Assembly (NCBI GenBank): GCA_032207245.1
Contig: CM063502.1
Span: 109,192,691 to 109,256,690, forward strand
From: Pardosa pseudoannulata
Lineage: Eukaryota; Arthropoda; Arachnida; Araneae; Lycosidae
Direction: 5' to 3'
DNA: 64,000 nt
The position numbers and the translations under genes are program-made. Positions within the stretch are counted from its first letter, which is position 1. Each line of letters starts with the position of its first letter. A model generated the notes under the pieces. That model had not been told where the DNA came from and made no database searches. It worked only from the letters and a program-made list of their open reading frames with translations. Shown here one piece after another: positions 25,346 through 36,938 of this stretch.

Positions 25346-27199
25346 CTAAGAAGTAAAGAAATACGCTAAAATAAATGTTCTATTACAAGAACTATTCTAT
25401 ATTCTATATTCTATATTCGTGTTATGTTAGATGAAAAACATTCCCCCTACTAATAATATAGATTTCACTTATGTTATATATCACTATAAACAACATATTT
25501 AAAGTTTATTAACAATAAAGTAATGTATTTTTTACTTTTAACCAATGTTTTTATCTTTATTTTCCGCTCTTAAATAAAACGACCGACAGAAGAAGATACA
25601 ACAACTATTACTCTATTAAATATGTTCCGATGCATCTACGCACGTGGATTTGACAGACCAAAACTAAAAATAAACAAATTCCGGCAGTCAAATATGTACC
25701 TTTATTAAATCAATTGTTGAAACGTGTCAAAATAATGTCTAATATATAAAATTCAGGTTTGAATTTACTCAGAAATCGGATAAGTTTTAGAGTCCATATA
25801 AGGTTAGGAGGAACTTGTATAAAGCTTGGAGTTTATCAGCGTATCCTTTAGTTTTAATAATATGTATTAATTTATGCATTTGTAATCTAAAATTTCTGAT
25901 TGTATACTTTAAAAAACAACCAAATTTTTCATTTTTTAAAAATTTTAAATTATTGTTCATTTTTGAACCTTATTAAGTTGCTCACATTAAGTCTACTCCT
26001 AACTTTCTACATTCGTTTTTATAATTTATTATGTATATTGATAATAAAAAAAACGTACGTATGACATAAGTTTTTATAAGTACAGGAGCATGTAGGGATC
26101 CATATATACTACTATGATCTACTTGATTATGAAATATGTTTAATGTAGAAATAAGAATTATAACTTTCTAAGGAACTAATTCAATCGTTTGATTTGTTTT
26201 CTGTGTACTTATAAACCTATTTTAACTATGTCTTGTCTTTAAAAGAAATAATTAAAAGTTAGCTTGCATAAATAGTTTGAAACTAAAAAAACAAAATTTG
26301 AATGAAGCATAAAGGTTATTTTAAAAGGAAAAAAATTTCCAGATATTTTCAGTGCTGTTTTAATTATGTAATTGTATGAATTAAAGCCATAAAATTTATT
26401 ATTATAAAAGACGAAGAAGTTTTCTGATTTTATTAAATATAAATTCTCCAAAAAATTTTATGTTAATGATATTTTAAATAGAAATTTAAATTAAAACTAG
26501 TTAAAAGATTATAAACAAAATTTTTAAGTGAAAAGTTAATTTCTGTCAGAATTGAAATCCAAAAAATTATATTTAAAAGTTTATAAACTTTTTCAGTTAA
26601 GGTTTCTTCATTTTTGAATTATTTGAAGTTGTTTTAAATTTATGACAATTGGTTATGATTTAACAGTAAAACTAAACTCTTATTGTGCTGGAGAAAATTT
26701 TCTCAATTTTTATAGCTTGAGGAAAGATATTAAGTTCTATTCTAGTTTTGCAAAAGTGTTTTATTTTTGTCATATTATGCTATAAAAGCAAAATTTTTTT
26801 TTTATGTATTTCATCTGAATTTACAGTTGAATGGTTATTTTCCTTTATGTTGTAATTTTTTACGTTTCAAGTATGTAGAACTTGAATAATATTTTGATAA
26901 AAAAATTATTGTAATTAAAAAATTAATATTTAAACATATTAAATATTTTTTGTATCAGACTAAGATAGCTAGTCATCATATTAAGAAACATTTTTAAATC
27001 CCTTTAAAATTATGTAAAGGATTTCCCTGTCCAGCAAAAAAAATGATAAGTAAAATTTTCTCACCATATCTAAAGGAGCCATACAAGTCACAGCAGTGGT
27101 AATCCACGAATATATTGGTGGGAACAGTTAATAAATCTCAGTTCATCAAAAAAATCCCAAAATCACAGCATCAAAAATGTAATCCATCCTTCCAGTTTA
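25344..27199. other. Probable intron; nothing seen
   Basis: Very AT-rich, with TTCTATATTCTATATTC repeats near 25.40 kb and no gene or transposon recognised. Confidence 0.5.
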
Positions 27200-27318
27200 T
27201 ACCTCCATCCATGTGCGGGATTTTTCCATCCGAGATGAAGAGGAGGAAATGAGAAGGATGAAGTCCGATCTGTGCGGAACGAAGCTCAAAGTGCGTTTGA
27301 GAACACCCAGAGCCTTAC

Positions 27319-27605
27319 CTGACACTAAAAAGCGGTCTTCAAGGTTCTCGCGTGACGTCACGAAAATCGCTCAACGGAACTCATTCGTGTTTTGTTGGTG
27401 TTTTGATTGTTGAAGTATTGCGGGGTGGCCGTAGCTCGGTTGTTCTCGGGACTTCACTTTCACCTGTTGGAGCTCGGGCAGGCAGGACGCACGCAGGTGC
27501 TCGGCTGTAACGCCGGGAAGGGGATTTCGCGTGGCCGCTACAGAATCATCAGGACTGCGGTGTGAGGAAAGGGCGGATCGTGGAGAGCAGTTCGCGGTTC
27601 AATAA
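27319..27605 (-). other. Candidate non-coding first exon (5' UTR), probably of the Knirps-like gene
   Basis: This block is strikingly GC- and CpG-rich in an otherwise AT-rich region. On the minus strand it ends in GTGTCAG|GTAAGG (junction 27319/27318), a near-perfect donor. A second good donor, CAACAG|GTGAAAG, lies at 27464/27463 and could give a shorter exon. No long minus-strand reading frame is present, as expected of a 5' UTR. It is the only promoter-like block I see upstream of the acceptor at 15558, and joining the two would make an intron of about 11.8 kb. The transcription start is not defined; the upper limit given is where composition falls. The link to the receptor exon is inference. 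A separate non-coding RNA or a bidirectional promoter would look similar. Confidence 0.5.
27351..27362. promoter_or_regulatory. Palindromic CRE/ATF site in the GC island
   Basis: CGTGACGTCACG is a perfect 12-bp palindrome containing the full cAMP-response element TGACGTCA, bound by CREB/ATF bZIP proteins. It lies about 30 bp inside the candidate first exon. Full CREs usually sit close to transcription starts in CpG-containing promoters, which fits the island. Function is inferred from the motif only. Confidence 0.5.
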
Positions 27606-27614
27606 AAAAATCAC

Positions 27615-27977
27615 TGCTCATAAATATCGAGGGTTTTTTTTTTCGGTATTCTCAACAAGTTTCTTGCGCCAATAATTGTTTTTCATTGAACAAGATTTCC
27701 CATATTTTTTTGATTGCACACGTAAATAGAGATATATGGCAAAGGTGGAAAGATTTAATTTATAATAAAAATAGCATACAAATTGACTAATGAATTAAAA
27801 TTTAAATGATTTCTTTTACAACAATGAAAATCCATTTATATTAATAACGTTCCTTTTATCCATTGATATGAGTTTGGTTGTCTACAAATCCAATGCTCAT
27901 AAATGTCGAGGGTATATTATTCAGTATTTAAATCAAGTTTCTTGCGCCAGTCATTGTTAAACGTTGTAAACAAGACT
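27615..27977. repeat. Duplicated block of about 80 bp, period 279 bp, beside the GC island
   Basis: TGCTCATAAATATCGAGGGT at 27615 recurs as TGCTCATAAATGTCGAGGGT at 27894. Both are followed by TTCGGTATT/TTCAGTATT, CAAGTTTCTTGCGCCA, ATTGTT and AACAAGA. The sequence between the two blocks is not obviously repeated. Confidence 0.85.
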
Positions 27978-30820
27978 AATGATCAAAACTAATGATTTTC
28001 TAATTATCACAAAAGTTAATGGCGATAAATAGCAAAAACTGAAAGCATTTGAATTTATAAAAAAGACATAAATCTATTAAAACTAAAATAATTCCATTTA
28101 TAATAAAACCATCCTATGTTCGTTTCATCAATTGTATTAATAAAAATAAAGAATAAAATTGGATGAATAACACTGCTCTGTAAAGAAAATCTACATTTCA
28201 CATCATTTTTTACTGTTTCTTATGTAAATTGATTTCCTAAGGTCTGAATCTGACGGCCGTTTTTCCCCAACATTCAACATTTCTTTAGAAATCCCCTTCC
28301 TTAAAAGTACATTTACCATTTCTTTAGACATCCTCCTCCCCCTATTTAACATTTTGCAGTAACTTTATGGTTATGAATTCGATTTTGAGGGGCTAAACGG
28401 TTTATTTTAACCATTGAATATCTTCTCAGGGGCTAAAGAGGTGAAAAGCACTAAAACAAGCATTTGTAGAAAGGAGGAATATTTTGGGAGGGAGATCCCT
28501 CTCTTTCATTTAAAATCATTTTTCCTAGAATTTTTTCTCAATTTTGTCACTTGTTCTTCACATATTGCAGTTACCAACTTCTTTCTAATTTTCCTTACCA
28601 AACACACCGAAATAATAAAAGTACGTAGAAACAGTTTTGTGTAAAAGTGGGGGGGGGGGAGATATTGTAGTCCTTGCAAGAAAGTTTGAAATATTCACTG
28701 TACAACATCGGCTCCCTCAATAACTCCCTTCCGCCTTAATGCGGGAATAATTTTCTAAGAGATTCCATTGCTGAAGTTTAGTCCTCGTTGCTCCAAATCA
28801 AACCGAATCAAACCACTGCTGAAGTCGAGATCCAAGAATTTGAGATTTAGGTAATTCCAAATCCCGGATGATATCATTCATCACTTACTGAATAACCCAC
28901 AGCTGAAGTCCTGGCTCTAGGAGCTGGATGTAAGCTGGAAAGAATATTTTGATATTGAATTGTGTTCTTACTTTTTCTAGACAATCCCACAGTGAAAGTC
29001 ATACAAATGTAACAATTTGTGAAATGAAAGTGAGGTCTGAACTAAACCATGGACACAGCAAATCAATTGATTTATGCATACCTTTGAGGTATTGGGTCAA
29101 GCCACAATAACAAGTATTGCAGGAAATCTTTAGAGCCTTGTCATTCTCCCGATCAGGAACTTTGCAATCAAAATAAAATTTTTAGCATCATCAAAGTTTA
29201 CAAAGTGGTTTTCGTTGTCTTTTTAAAGTTAATTCATCGCAAATATAGCAAAAGATTTTCGGATGATTTTTACACCCGCGTGAGATAATTAAACAATAAA
29301 ATAATGCTCAGTGTTAATCACACTACAGACAGATACTACCGTAGATGGTGCTGTGGGGGAAGATTACTATTAAGGTTTGTGACTATAAAGAACAATGCAA
29401 AGTTAAACTTTTCAAACAAGGAAAGAAAGTTCCTCTTCAAACCAGGAATTATGGGACTTATTGGTAATGCTGTCCCCCTCACCTACGTGTCTTCAAAACT
29501 GCTACTATATATACGTATTTTGGTTCGTAATAATTATCTACTATTTCAGCAAGAGTTTGCTATTTTAGACTCAAAACATTTTTTTTATATCAGAGTTTTA
29601 ACCATATAATTTTCAGATTTTTGAATCTTATAGCTGCAATATTTGGGTTGCTCTTTTGAATTGTCTACAATAATGAATAATTATAAAAGATAAAATATAA
29701 GAAAGAATATTAAAAAACTAATTACGTTTATTTTGTGGTAATTTGTCTCCATAATTGTAAATTTTATCAAAAGAAATATTTCGATGACTCTTAAAACTGT
29801 TTAGTAAGTTGAAATTTTCACTGAACAACATGAAAGTAGTAAAAATATATTTTTCCATTAATAATAGAACATAAAAATGCTATAAATAATTGGTAAACTA
29901 TAGCCACTGAAGATACAAAAACGTATCTAAAAAATAACACCTCTAAATGAAATTATTAGTTTAAAGCATATATAATATTTTTACAATAAAACAATGCGTA
30001 ATACAAAATATAATACAATTAAAATATAAGGAAGCATAAAAGCCTTGACATAGCTGTAATTTAATTAATTTATGCTGCATTTACATAGTAAATGCTAATT
30101 TACACTACTTTTTTATCATTTGTGCATTAAATAAACCTTTAAGGAGAGTCATCACTTTTAAGCAATTTTACAGAGAAGTATTGCTGCTTTTTGGCTTACT
30201 ATTATTATCTTTTTTATTACTTTCCTGAATAAATGAATTTTTGAACATTAGTTTTCTATACCTTATCTAATACTTTTATAAATTTATATTGTTTCTAGAA
30301 AAATAGTCATTTTAAAATAAAAAGCCAAGTGCTTGTTTTAGAAATTCGAGATTCTCCTGACACATTTTGTATATAGAACTACACCAAATGAATTTTAAAA
30401 ATTTTTGTATTTTTGTTAATAATATGTGTAATGTTATTATGTGTAATTCTTCAACAAACTTTCAAAGTATCAGCTGTAATACACCAAGAAATTGAATTAA
30501 AAAAAAAACCTAAAATGTCATTTAAAAATGACGTAAATACCACATATAATAAAAAAATATAAAAAAGTAGGCGAAGATTCCTTGTAGCACAATCACGAAA
30601 TGAAAGAAATTACCATGAAAATTTTAAGTCAGTGGGTTAAATAGGGTTTTTTAGAGTATTTGCCAGTTTAAAAAACAGATTTCATTAAAACGCATTGAAA
30701 ATTCAAACTTTAAACAATTTCGGAATACTTTCATTATAATACATGAATATTTAACGTTGTCTGTAAGAAATTAAGAATTGTTTAAGCATTTCAAAAGTGT
30801 AAAAAGATTAAAAATCTATA
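27978..30820. other. No gene recognised; recurring short motif near 28.77-29.0 kb
   Basis: A motif of the form CC(A)NNGCTGAAGT occurs at about 28767, 28816 and 28898, with CCCACAGTGAAAGTC at 28987. It is too irregular to call an array. A G11 run lies at 28649-28659. The 101-codon plus frame at 29304-29609 has no recognisable domain. Confidence 0.4.
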
Positions 30821-31599
30821 TATTTTAGAGTTTAAAAGTGATTACTCACCTTGGCGCTGATGTTATTAATAGTGTTAATATTAAAATACATTTAAGACAT
30901 CTTTCAATATTAATATAATTTAATATTAAGTAATGTTATTTTATAGAAAAAATTAGGAAAAAATTTGAAATTAAAAAGGACTTTTGCAGTTTTTTTTTAG
31001 GAATAATCTAATTTTATTTTAAATTATGATGTTTGCTAGGAAACAACTTCAAGGGAAACACAGAGTACATCTGCAGTTTAATGAGGGTAGCTTACAATGG
31101 GTTTTATAATAGCTTTAATATATATTTTAGAGTTAATATATGTTTCATACATTTTAGAGTTAATATATGTTTCATACATTTTAGAGTTAATATGTGTTTT
31201 ATGTATTTTAGAGTTTAAAAGTTTAATGAGGGCAGTTTACAATGGGGTTTATAATAGCCTTTAATATATATTTTAGAGTTAATATATGTTTTGTATATTT
31301 TAGAGTTTAAAAGTGATGACTCATCTGGATGCTGATGTATTTAATAGTGTTGATATTAAAAGACAAATAAGACATCTTTCAATATTAATCAATATAATTT
31401 AATATTAAATAACGTTATTTTATAGAAAGAGCTAGAAAAAAATTCGAGGTGAAAAAGGACTTCTGCCGTTTTTACAGAAACAATTTTATTTTATTTTAAA
31501 TTATGATGTTCTCTAGGACACAACTTCAAGGGAAACACAGAATACAGCTGCAGTTTAATGATGGCAGTTTACAATGGAGTTTATAATAGCCTTTAATAC
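30821..31599. repeat. Duplication with period 475 bp and an internal 27-bp minisatellite
   Basis: TATTTTAGAGTTTAAAAGTG at 30821 recurs at 31296. In both copies it is followed by GACTCA/TACTCA, GCTGATGT, AAGACATCTTTCAATATTAAT, AAAAAGGACTT and CAACTTCAAGGGAAACACAG. Between them, ATTTTAGAGTTAATATATG repeats at 31124, 31151, 31178 and 31205, exactly 27 bp apart. The frame 31033-31218 is the minisatellite translated. Confidence 0.93.
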
Positions 31600-32036
31600 T
31601 TCATGCTATGAGCGCCTAACTCTTTTTAAGTATTACTTTATCCTGTCACTTATTTAAAAAAATATATCATAATGTTAATAAATTAAAAGTTAAAATAAAG
31701 ACCACACCTAACAAGAGAACTATAAAATTTTTATACATGTTATCGCATAATCATATATGTGTGTGTGCGTAAAACTTTGATACGAAAGATTTCTTAAGAC
31801 GAGTTCACGAATCGTAATAGTTTACCTTCTGTCTTTATTAGGTCGATCACAAGTCCGGAAATAAAATTTGTTGCGTATAATAGAAAGAGAGGAAATGCAT
31901 AACAAGCAGTGCATAACAATAACTAATTGTCGTATCGGATATTGGTCACATTATGTTGTAACCATTTCTTAACGTATATAGTAGGCTTGTCCATAATGAG
32001 GAAAGAGTCTAAATGTCAACCTAAAAGACAATAATT

Positions 32037-32345
32037 GATATCTTTTACGATACCATAATAATAAATCTGAGAATCTTCAGCGGGAGTAATCAGGTTTATT
32101 TCTAAAATTTCTAACTGGTAAATACGCTTTTACTCGTTGGCTTTTACTTATTTATTTTATTCAACATTTAGAATAATTATATTTTCTGAGTCCTATTATG
32201 CTTAAATTGACTAAATAAGGCAAAATTTGAATTTGTTTTTCCCGATACCATAACAATGGAACTGAGAATTTTCAGAGGATAACCAGGTTTTGTTTTAATA
32301 TTTTCTAATTGGCAAATAAGCTTGCTGTTTTAAAGATAAGGAAAA
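32037..32345. repeat. Two-copy duplication, period about 195 bp
   Basis: CGATACCATAATAATAAATC at 32048 recurs as CGATACCATAACAATGGAAC at 32243. Both are followed by TGAGAAT(C/T)TTCAG, ACCAGG/TCAGGTTT and TTTCTAA(C/T)TGG(T/C)AAATA. Confidence 0.8.
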
Positions 32346-33555
32346 GAGAAAATAAGTTTTCTTACAACATAGGGTAAACGTAAAAAAACTCTTTCGGAAA
32401 TTTTTCACTCATAAATAAGACATTTTGCAGAAATACATTGAATCACAGCTTAATAAATCACATATAATTTTTGTAATGAGATTTTAATTTTTAAAATGTT
32501 TTATGTATTAGCTTTTAATTTGTCTTCTATTTCTCCTTCTCTTACTTTAAAATATATTTTGAATAACTTTGGGTATTATTTTATCGATAGGTTAAATAGT
32601 TATTTTGTAAAAATTTCTGTTATACAAGTACACTTTATTGTCATGAAAAATTCAGCCTTTATACATTTAAATTGAGTTTGATAAGAAAATTAAAGTCGAA
32701 ATTTAAAAAAAAAATACCCAAATTTATTCTAATGTATATCAGAAATCTAACGTAAATATTTTGTAAAAATTAGTGAAAAATTGAATCGGAAAATTTACAA
32801 AAAATTTCCTTTACATAAATTATTTCATAAAAATTACTCTTTACTGGGAGACGGAAAACCTATGAAAATTCTCCCAAAATTTCAAATTTATGCTATTATC
32901 TAGAATTTTGTCATTTGAATCGACATTTTATAATCTTCTAAGCTTCTCCGAGATATTTAACCTTTTTTATATTAAATTTTTATTTATTTATTTTTTTTTG
33001 GAAAGTGTTTTCACTGAAAGCAGGATGAAAAGTTATATCTATTATTAGCCTCTCTTTAAAGGTACTGTGCTTACATTTATCATATAAATCTCTTATGCAA
33101 TTTTTCGCTTTATAAATGACGATGTTTAAAATTACAGCTCATTCCAAACGAGGACGATCTGTATCACTCATTGTTACTTAAATTTCATATTTCATTTACT
33201 CCGTTAAGTGCATAATTTAAATGTAAGATATGAATTACTAAATATATGATAGAAGTGATTAGAGAGAGATGAAATGAGCTGATGAGCTGTAATGAGCTGA
33301 AAAATATGCATAATGAATATTCTATTTTATCATATTATTCGACTTCTTTCCGTTAACAATATCTCATACATTTAAATATTTGTACGAGTAAGAAATATTC
33401 TTTTCATTACGAACTACATTTTTCCAGAATTGTTATGGGCAAGATGGTGACAGAAGCGGTAGATCTTTGGGTCTGCTTTATTAGTACTGGGTTAGAGTGG
33501 TTCAAAACATGTGTGGCTAAAACATGTGTGTACATTTTTGCGGTCCACGGCAATA

Positions 33556-35325
33556 TTTTTAAATTTATATTTGAAACGTATTTTATTAATTAGTATAGTT
33601 ATAATCAATTATGCTTACTTATAAGTGTTAAATCGTTCTAATAAAATTTTTGAGTACAATAATAAACATTTTAAATACATTGAGAATAGATTGTTTTATA
33701 TTTCAAAATTTTACAAAGTTTTATAATTTTAACTTGCCAAAATTCTGTTTTTACATCAGTATAAACACACATTCATGTACAAATGCTACCTGTTGAAATA
33801 AAATGTATTTCCAAAGCGGCGCCTGGTTTAGACTCCCACATCAGGCATAACTGCTTACAAATATTCGGATTATTAAGGTTTACTACAAATTTGTCTTTGA
33901 GTTAAATTTGTCTTTGTCTTTGCGCAAATTTGTCTTTAAACTCATATTTGAAACGTATTTTATTAATTAGTATAGTTATAATTATTTATGCTTACTTATA
34001 AGTGTTAAATCGTTCTAATAAAATTTTAGGGTACACTAATAAACATTTTACATATATTGAGAATAGATTGTTTTATATTTCGAAATTTTACAAAGTTTTA
34101 ACTTGACAAAATTCTGTTTTTCATCAATATAAATACAAATCATGCACAAATGCTACCTGTTGAAATAAAATTCATTTCCAAAGCGGAGCCTGGTTTAGAC
34201 TCCCACATTAAGCAAAACTGCTTACAAACGTTCGGAATTGGCTTTAATTATTAAGGTTTGCTACAAACTTGTCTTTGCGTAAAGGAAGTCAATATAATGC
34301 TTCCAATTCATCTGCCATAGTTTCTATGTAACTAATTATTTATACATTGTAAAGCGTCGCCTGGTTTAGACTCCCCCATCAGGCATAACTGCTTACAAAC
34401 GTTCGGAATTGGCTTGGATTATTAAGCTTTGCTACAAATTTGTCTTTGCGTTATTTTTAACAAATTTGCTACAAATTTGTCTTTGTGTTAAATTTGTCTT
34501 TGTCTTTGCGCAAATTTGTCTTTAAATTCATATTTGAATCGTATTTTATTAATTAGTATAGTTATAATTAATTATGATTACTTATAAGTGTTAAATCTTT
34601 CTAATAAAATTTTAGAGTACAATAATAAACACTTTAAATATATTGAGAATAGATTGTTTTATATTTCGAAATTTTACGAAATTTTACAATTTTAACTTGC
34701 CAAAATTTTGTTTTTACGTCAGTATAAATAAACATTCATGCACAAATGCTACCTGTTGAAATAAAATGCATTCTAAAAACGGTACCTGGTTTAGACTCCC
34801 ACATCAGGCATAACTGCTTACAAACGTTCTGAATTGGCTTGGATTATTAAGGTTTGCTACAACCTTGTCTTTGCGTAAAGGTTTTAGGTTTAGTTTGGAG
34901 TGCTACGGTCTACTTTTTGCAACACGAGGGCTAATGAGACCTGGACCTACAGCTTAAAGCCGATTCCGAAAGGCTACGAACATCCATGCCACTGTGGGAC
35001 TCGAACCCACGAACTCCGGTACCTAATGCTACCACCCTAACCAATCGGCCATCGTTCGGCCTTTACGTAAAGGAAGTCGATATAATTATTCCAATTCATC
35101 TGCCATAGTTTCTATGGAACTAATTATTTATACATTGTAAAGCGGCTCCTGGTTTAGACTCCCACATCAGGCATAACTGCTTACAAACGTTCAGAATTGG
35201 CTTTGATTATTAAGATTTGCTGCAACTGGTCTTTGGGTAAATTAAGCCAATATAATGCTTCCAATTCATCTTCCATAGTTTCTATGGAACTAATTAATTA
35301 TACAACAAAAATCTGATAAATGGTT
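33556..35325. repeat. Alternating long/short tandem array, interrupted by a SINE
   Basis: The anchor CTGGTTTAGACTCCC lies at 33823, 34200, 34361, 34786 and 35149. Spacings are 377, 161, 425 and 363; subtracting the 192 bp added by the SINE and its target copy makes the last one about 171. Long units (about 380-425 bp) carry AACGTATTTTATTAATTAG, TTATAAGTGTTAAATC and TGCTACCTGTTGAAATAAAA. Short units (about 160-170 bp) carry CCAATTCATCTGCCATAGTT and TATACATTGTAAAGCG. All units end in CATAACTGCTTACAAACGTTC. Confidence 0.92.
34882..35061 (-). mobile_element. SINE family A, complete copy with 12-bp target-site duplication
   Basis: A 180-bp tRNA-derived SINE. Read on the minus strand it starts GGCCGAACGATGGCCGATTGG, a tRNA-like head. 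A B-box-like GTGGGTTCGAGTCCCAC follows, then a body with GGTCTCATTAGCCCTCGTG, ending GTAGACCGTAGCACTCC and a short (CAAAC/TAAAC) tail. It is flanked by TTTGCGTAAAGG (34870-34881) and TTTACGTAAAGG (35062-35073), a 12-bp target duplication with one difference. Sister copies of the surrounding array (for example near 34270) show the uninterrupted empty site GCGTAAAGGAAGTC. Confidence 0.9.
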
Positions 35326-36045
35326 ATTTGAGATGCAAGAAAATTGAAATTAGTATTACACAAATTCAGAGAGCTAATTCGAGGAAGATTGCTTCAGAAA
35401 ACTATATCATGTTAAGATTATTCATCATGTTTTCATGCATAGAACATCTCAGACATAATAAAACAGGCTTAAAAATTACAAGGTCATAATATTTGACTGT
35501 CAAGTCTGCGTGCGCTTTTAATCTTCTCTTAAGGACACTCGTAAGTTCCATGTTGGCTACATCAACAGTGTTGTATTTCGGGTGCATGTTTTGTCAGCGT
35601 TGGATAAAAGCTTCAAGCATCATACTTTTCAAGATCAGAGTTTAGATATAACTGAAAGATTCGACATTTACGTCGGTAGAAAATAAAGCCGAATATTAAG
35701 AATAATAACATTGGAATGAACATACAAAATCACAGAAAACATATGCATGCTTACTGTCAGTTGAACAAATGAAGTTTGTTTCGCATTAGAGCAACAAAAA
35801 AAATGAACCTTTATTCTACTTTTAAACTTAATATTTTAATGTAAATAAAAGTAACAATATTTTTAAGAACACGCTTTTTATTAAAAGCGAACTGAAAAGA
35901 ATGAAAAATTTCCTTCCATTTACCCCGGAACATTGCATTTTTTATTCCTTTTGTGATTAAAAATAAAAGGGAGAGATAGTAATATACTTAATTTCTATGA
36001 CGTATATGTCCTAAAATATATTTTTTACAGTTTTACTTTTGCATG

Positions 36046-36048
<3 letters not shown>
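35326..36048. other. No gene recognised
   Basis: A 61-codon minus frame at 35402-35587 (MHPKYNTVDVANMELTS...) sits in a slightly GC-richer patch but has no recognisable family. Confidence 0.4.
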
Positions 36049-36139
<91 letters not shown>

Positions 36140-36149
36140 TTGTGTGTGT
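36049..36149. repeat. (TA)n(TG)n microsatellite
   Basis: TA alternation to about 36140 with one G substitution near the end, then TGTGTGTG. Confidence 0.98.
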
Positions 36150-36689
36150 AATATATCAAAATTATTTAACTTTACTATTTTCTTGAAAACCTCCTCTCTC
36201 CCATTCTAATTAATTAAAATCTTTTTCCCAGCCTCTAAGTCTCTTAATAAAAGGAACGTCCTCGACTTAAAATTCTTTCAATACATTTCCTAAAGCTTTC
36301 TGTCCTATAGATGTAACTTTTCTGTTTATTCAACATGTTTTGTAGCTATCGCCGTCAAATGTCTCCGAGGTTTTCTGATCTTAACACTTAAATTCGTTGA
36401 GTAAGTTGTCTCTTCGAAAAATTTATTTCTGTCTTCGCTTTTGGGTACACCTCTGTTCCAGCAGAGTGATATTTGTGTCTTTCTTTTGTTTGTCGTTGAC
36501 TAGTAAAGATGTCCGTTTTAGCAGCTCTAAAAAAACTGTTTGATTAGACTTGTGCCGTTCTCTTCAATGTGGCCAGACTGCATCGTTCGTTATTACTGCT
36601 ACATGACTAGTTTTCTTCTTGCCCAGTAGCCCGGGAGAGTAAAAACGATAAGGGCTACGTAATTATTGTGACTAGAGGAAATATTTATT

Positions 36690-36938
<249 letters not shown>

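Larger units (their letters stand above)
27200..27660. promoter_or_regulatory. GC-rich promoter-like island
   Basis: Roughly 400 bp with many CpGs (for example GCGTGGCCGC, CGGATCGTGG, CTCGCGTGACGTCACG) stand out from the surrounding AT-rich DNA. It contains the CRE palindrome and two minus-strand splice donors. The plus strand has a charged 66-codon frame at 27213-27413 beginning at GTG, with no recognisable homology, which I regard as incidental. The island could drive transcription leftwards (towards the receptor exon) or both ways. Confidence 0.5.

Noticed and set aside
27213..27413. Charged 66-codon plus-strand frame in the GC island
   Set aside because: It starts at GTG, its first in-frame context is not a recognised start, and GC-rich sequence lengthens chance frames; the minus-strand donors fit a 5' UTR exon better.
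33490..33560. AGAGTGGTTCAAAACATGTG followed by TTTTTGCGGTCCACGGC, hAT-like
   Set aside because: The resemblance to a hAT end is weaker than at 38774, there is no mate, and it borders the tandem array, so I could not support a separate element.
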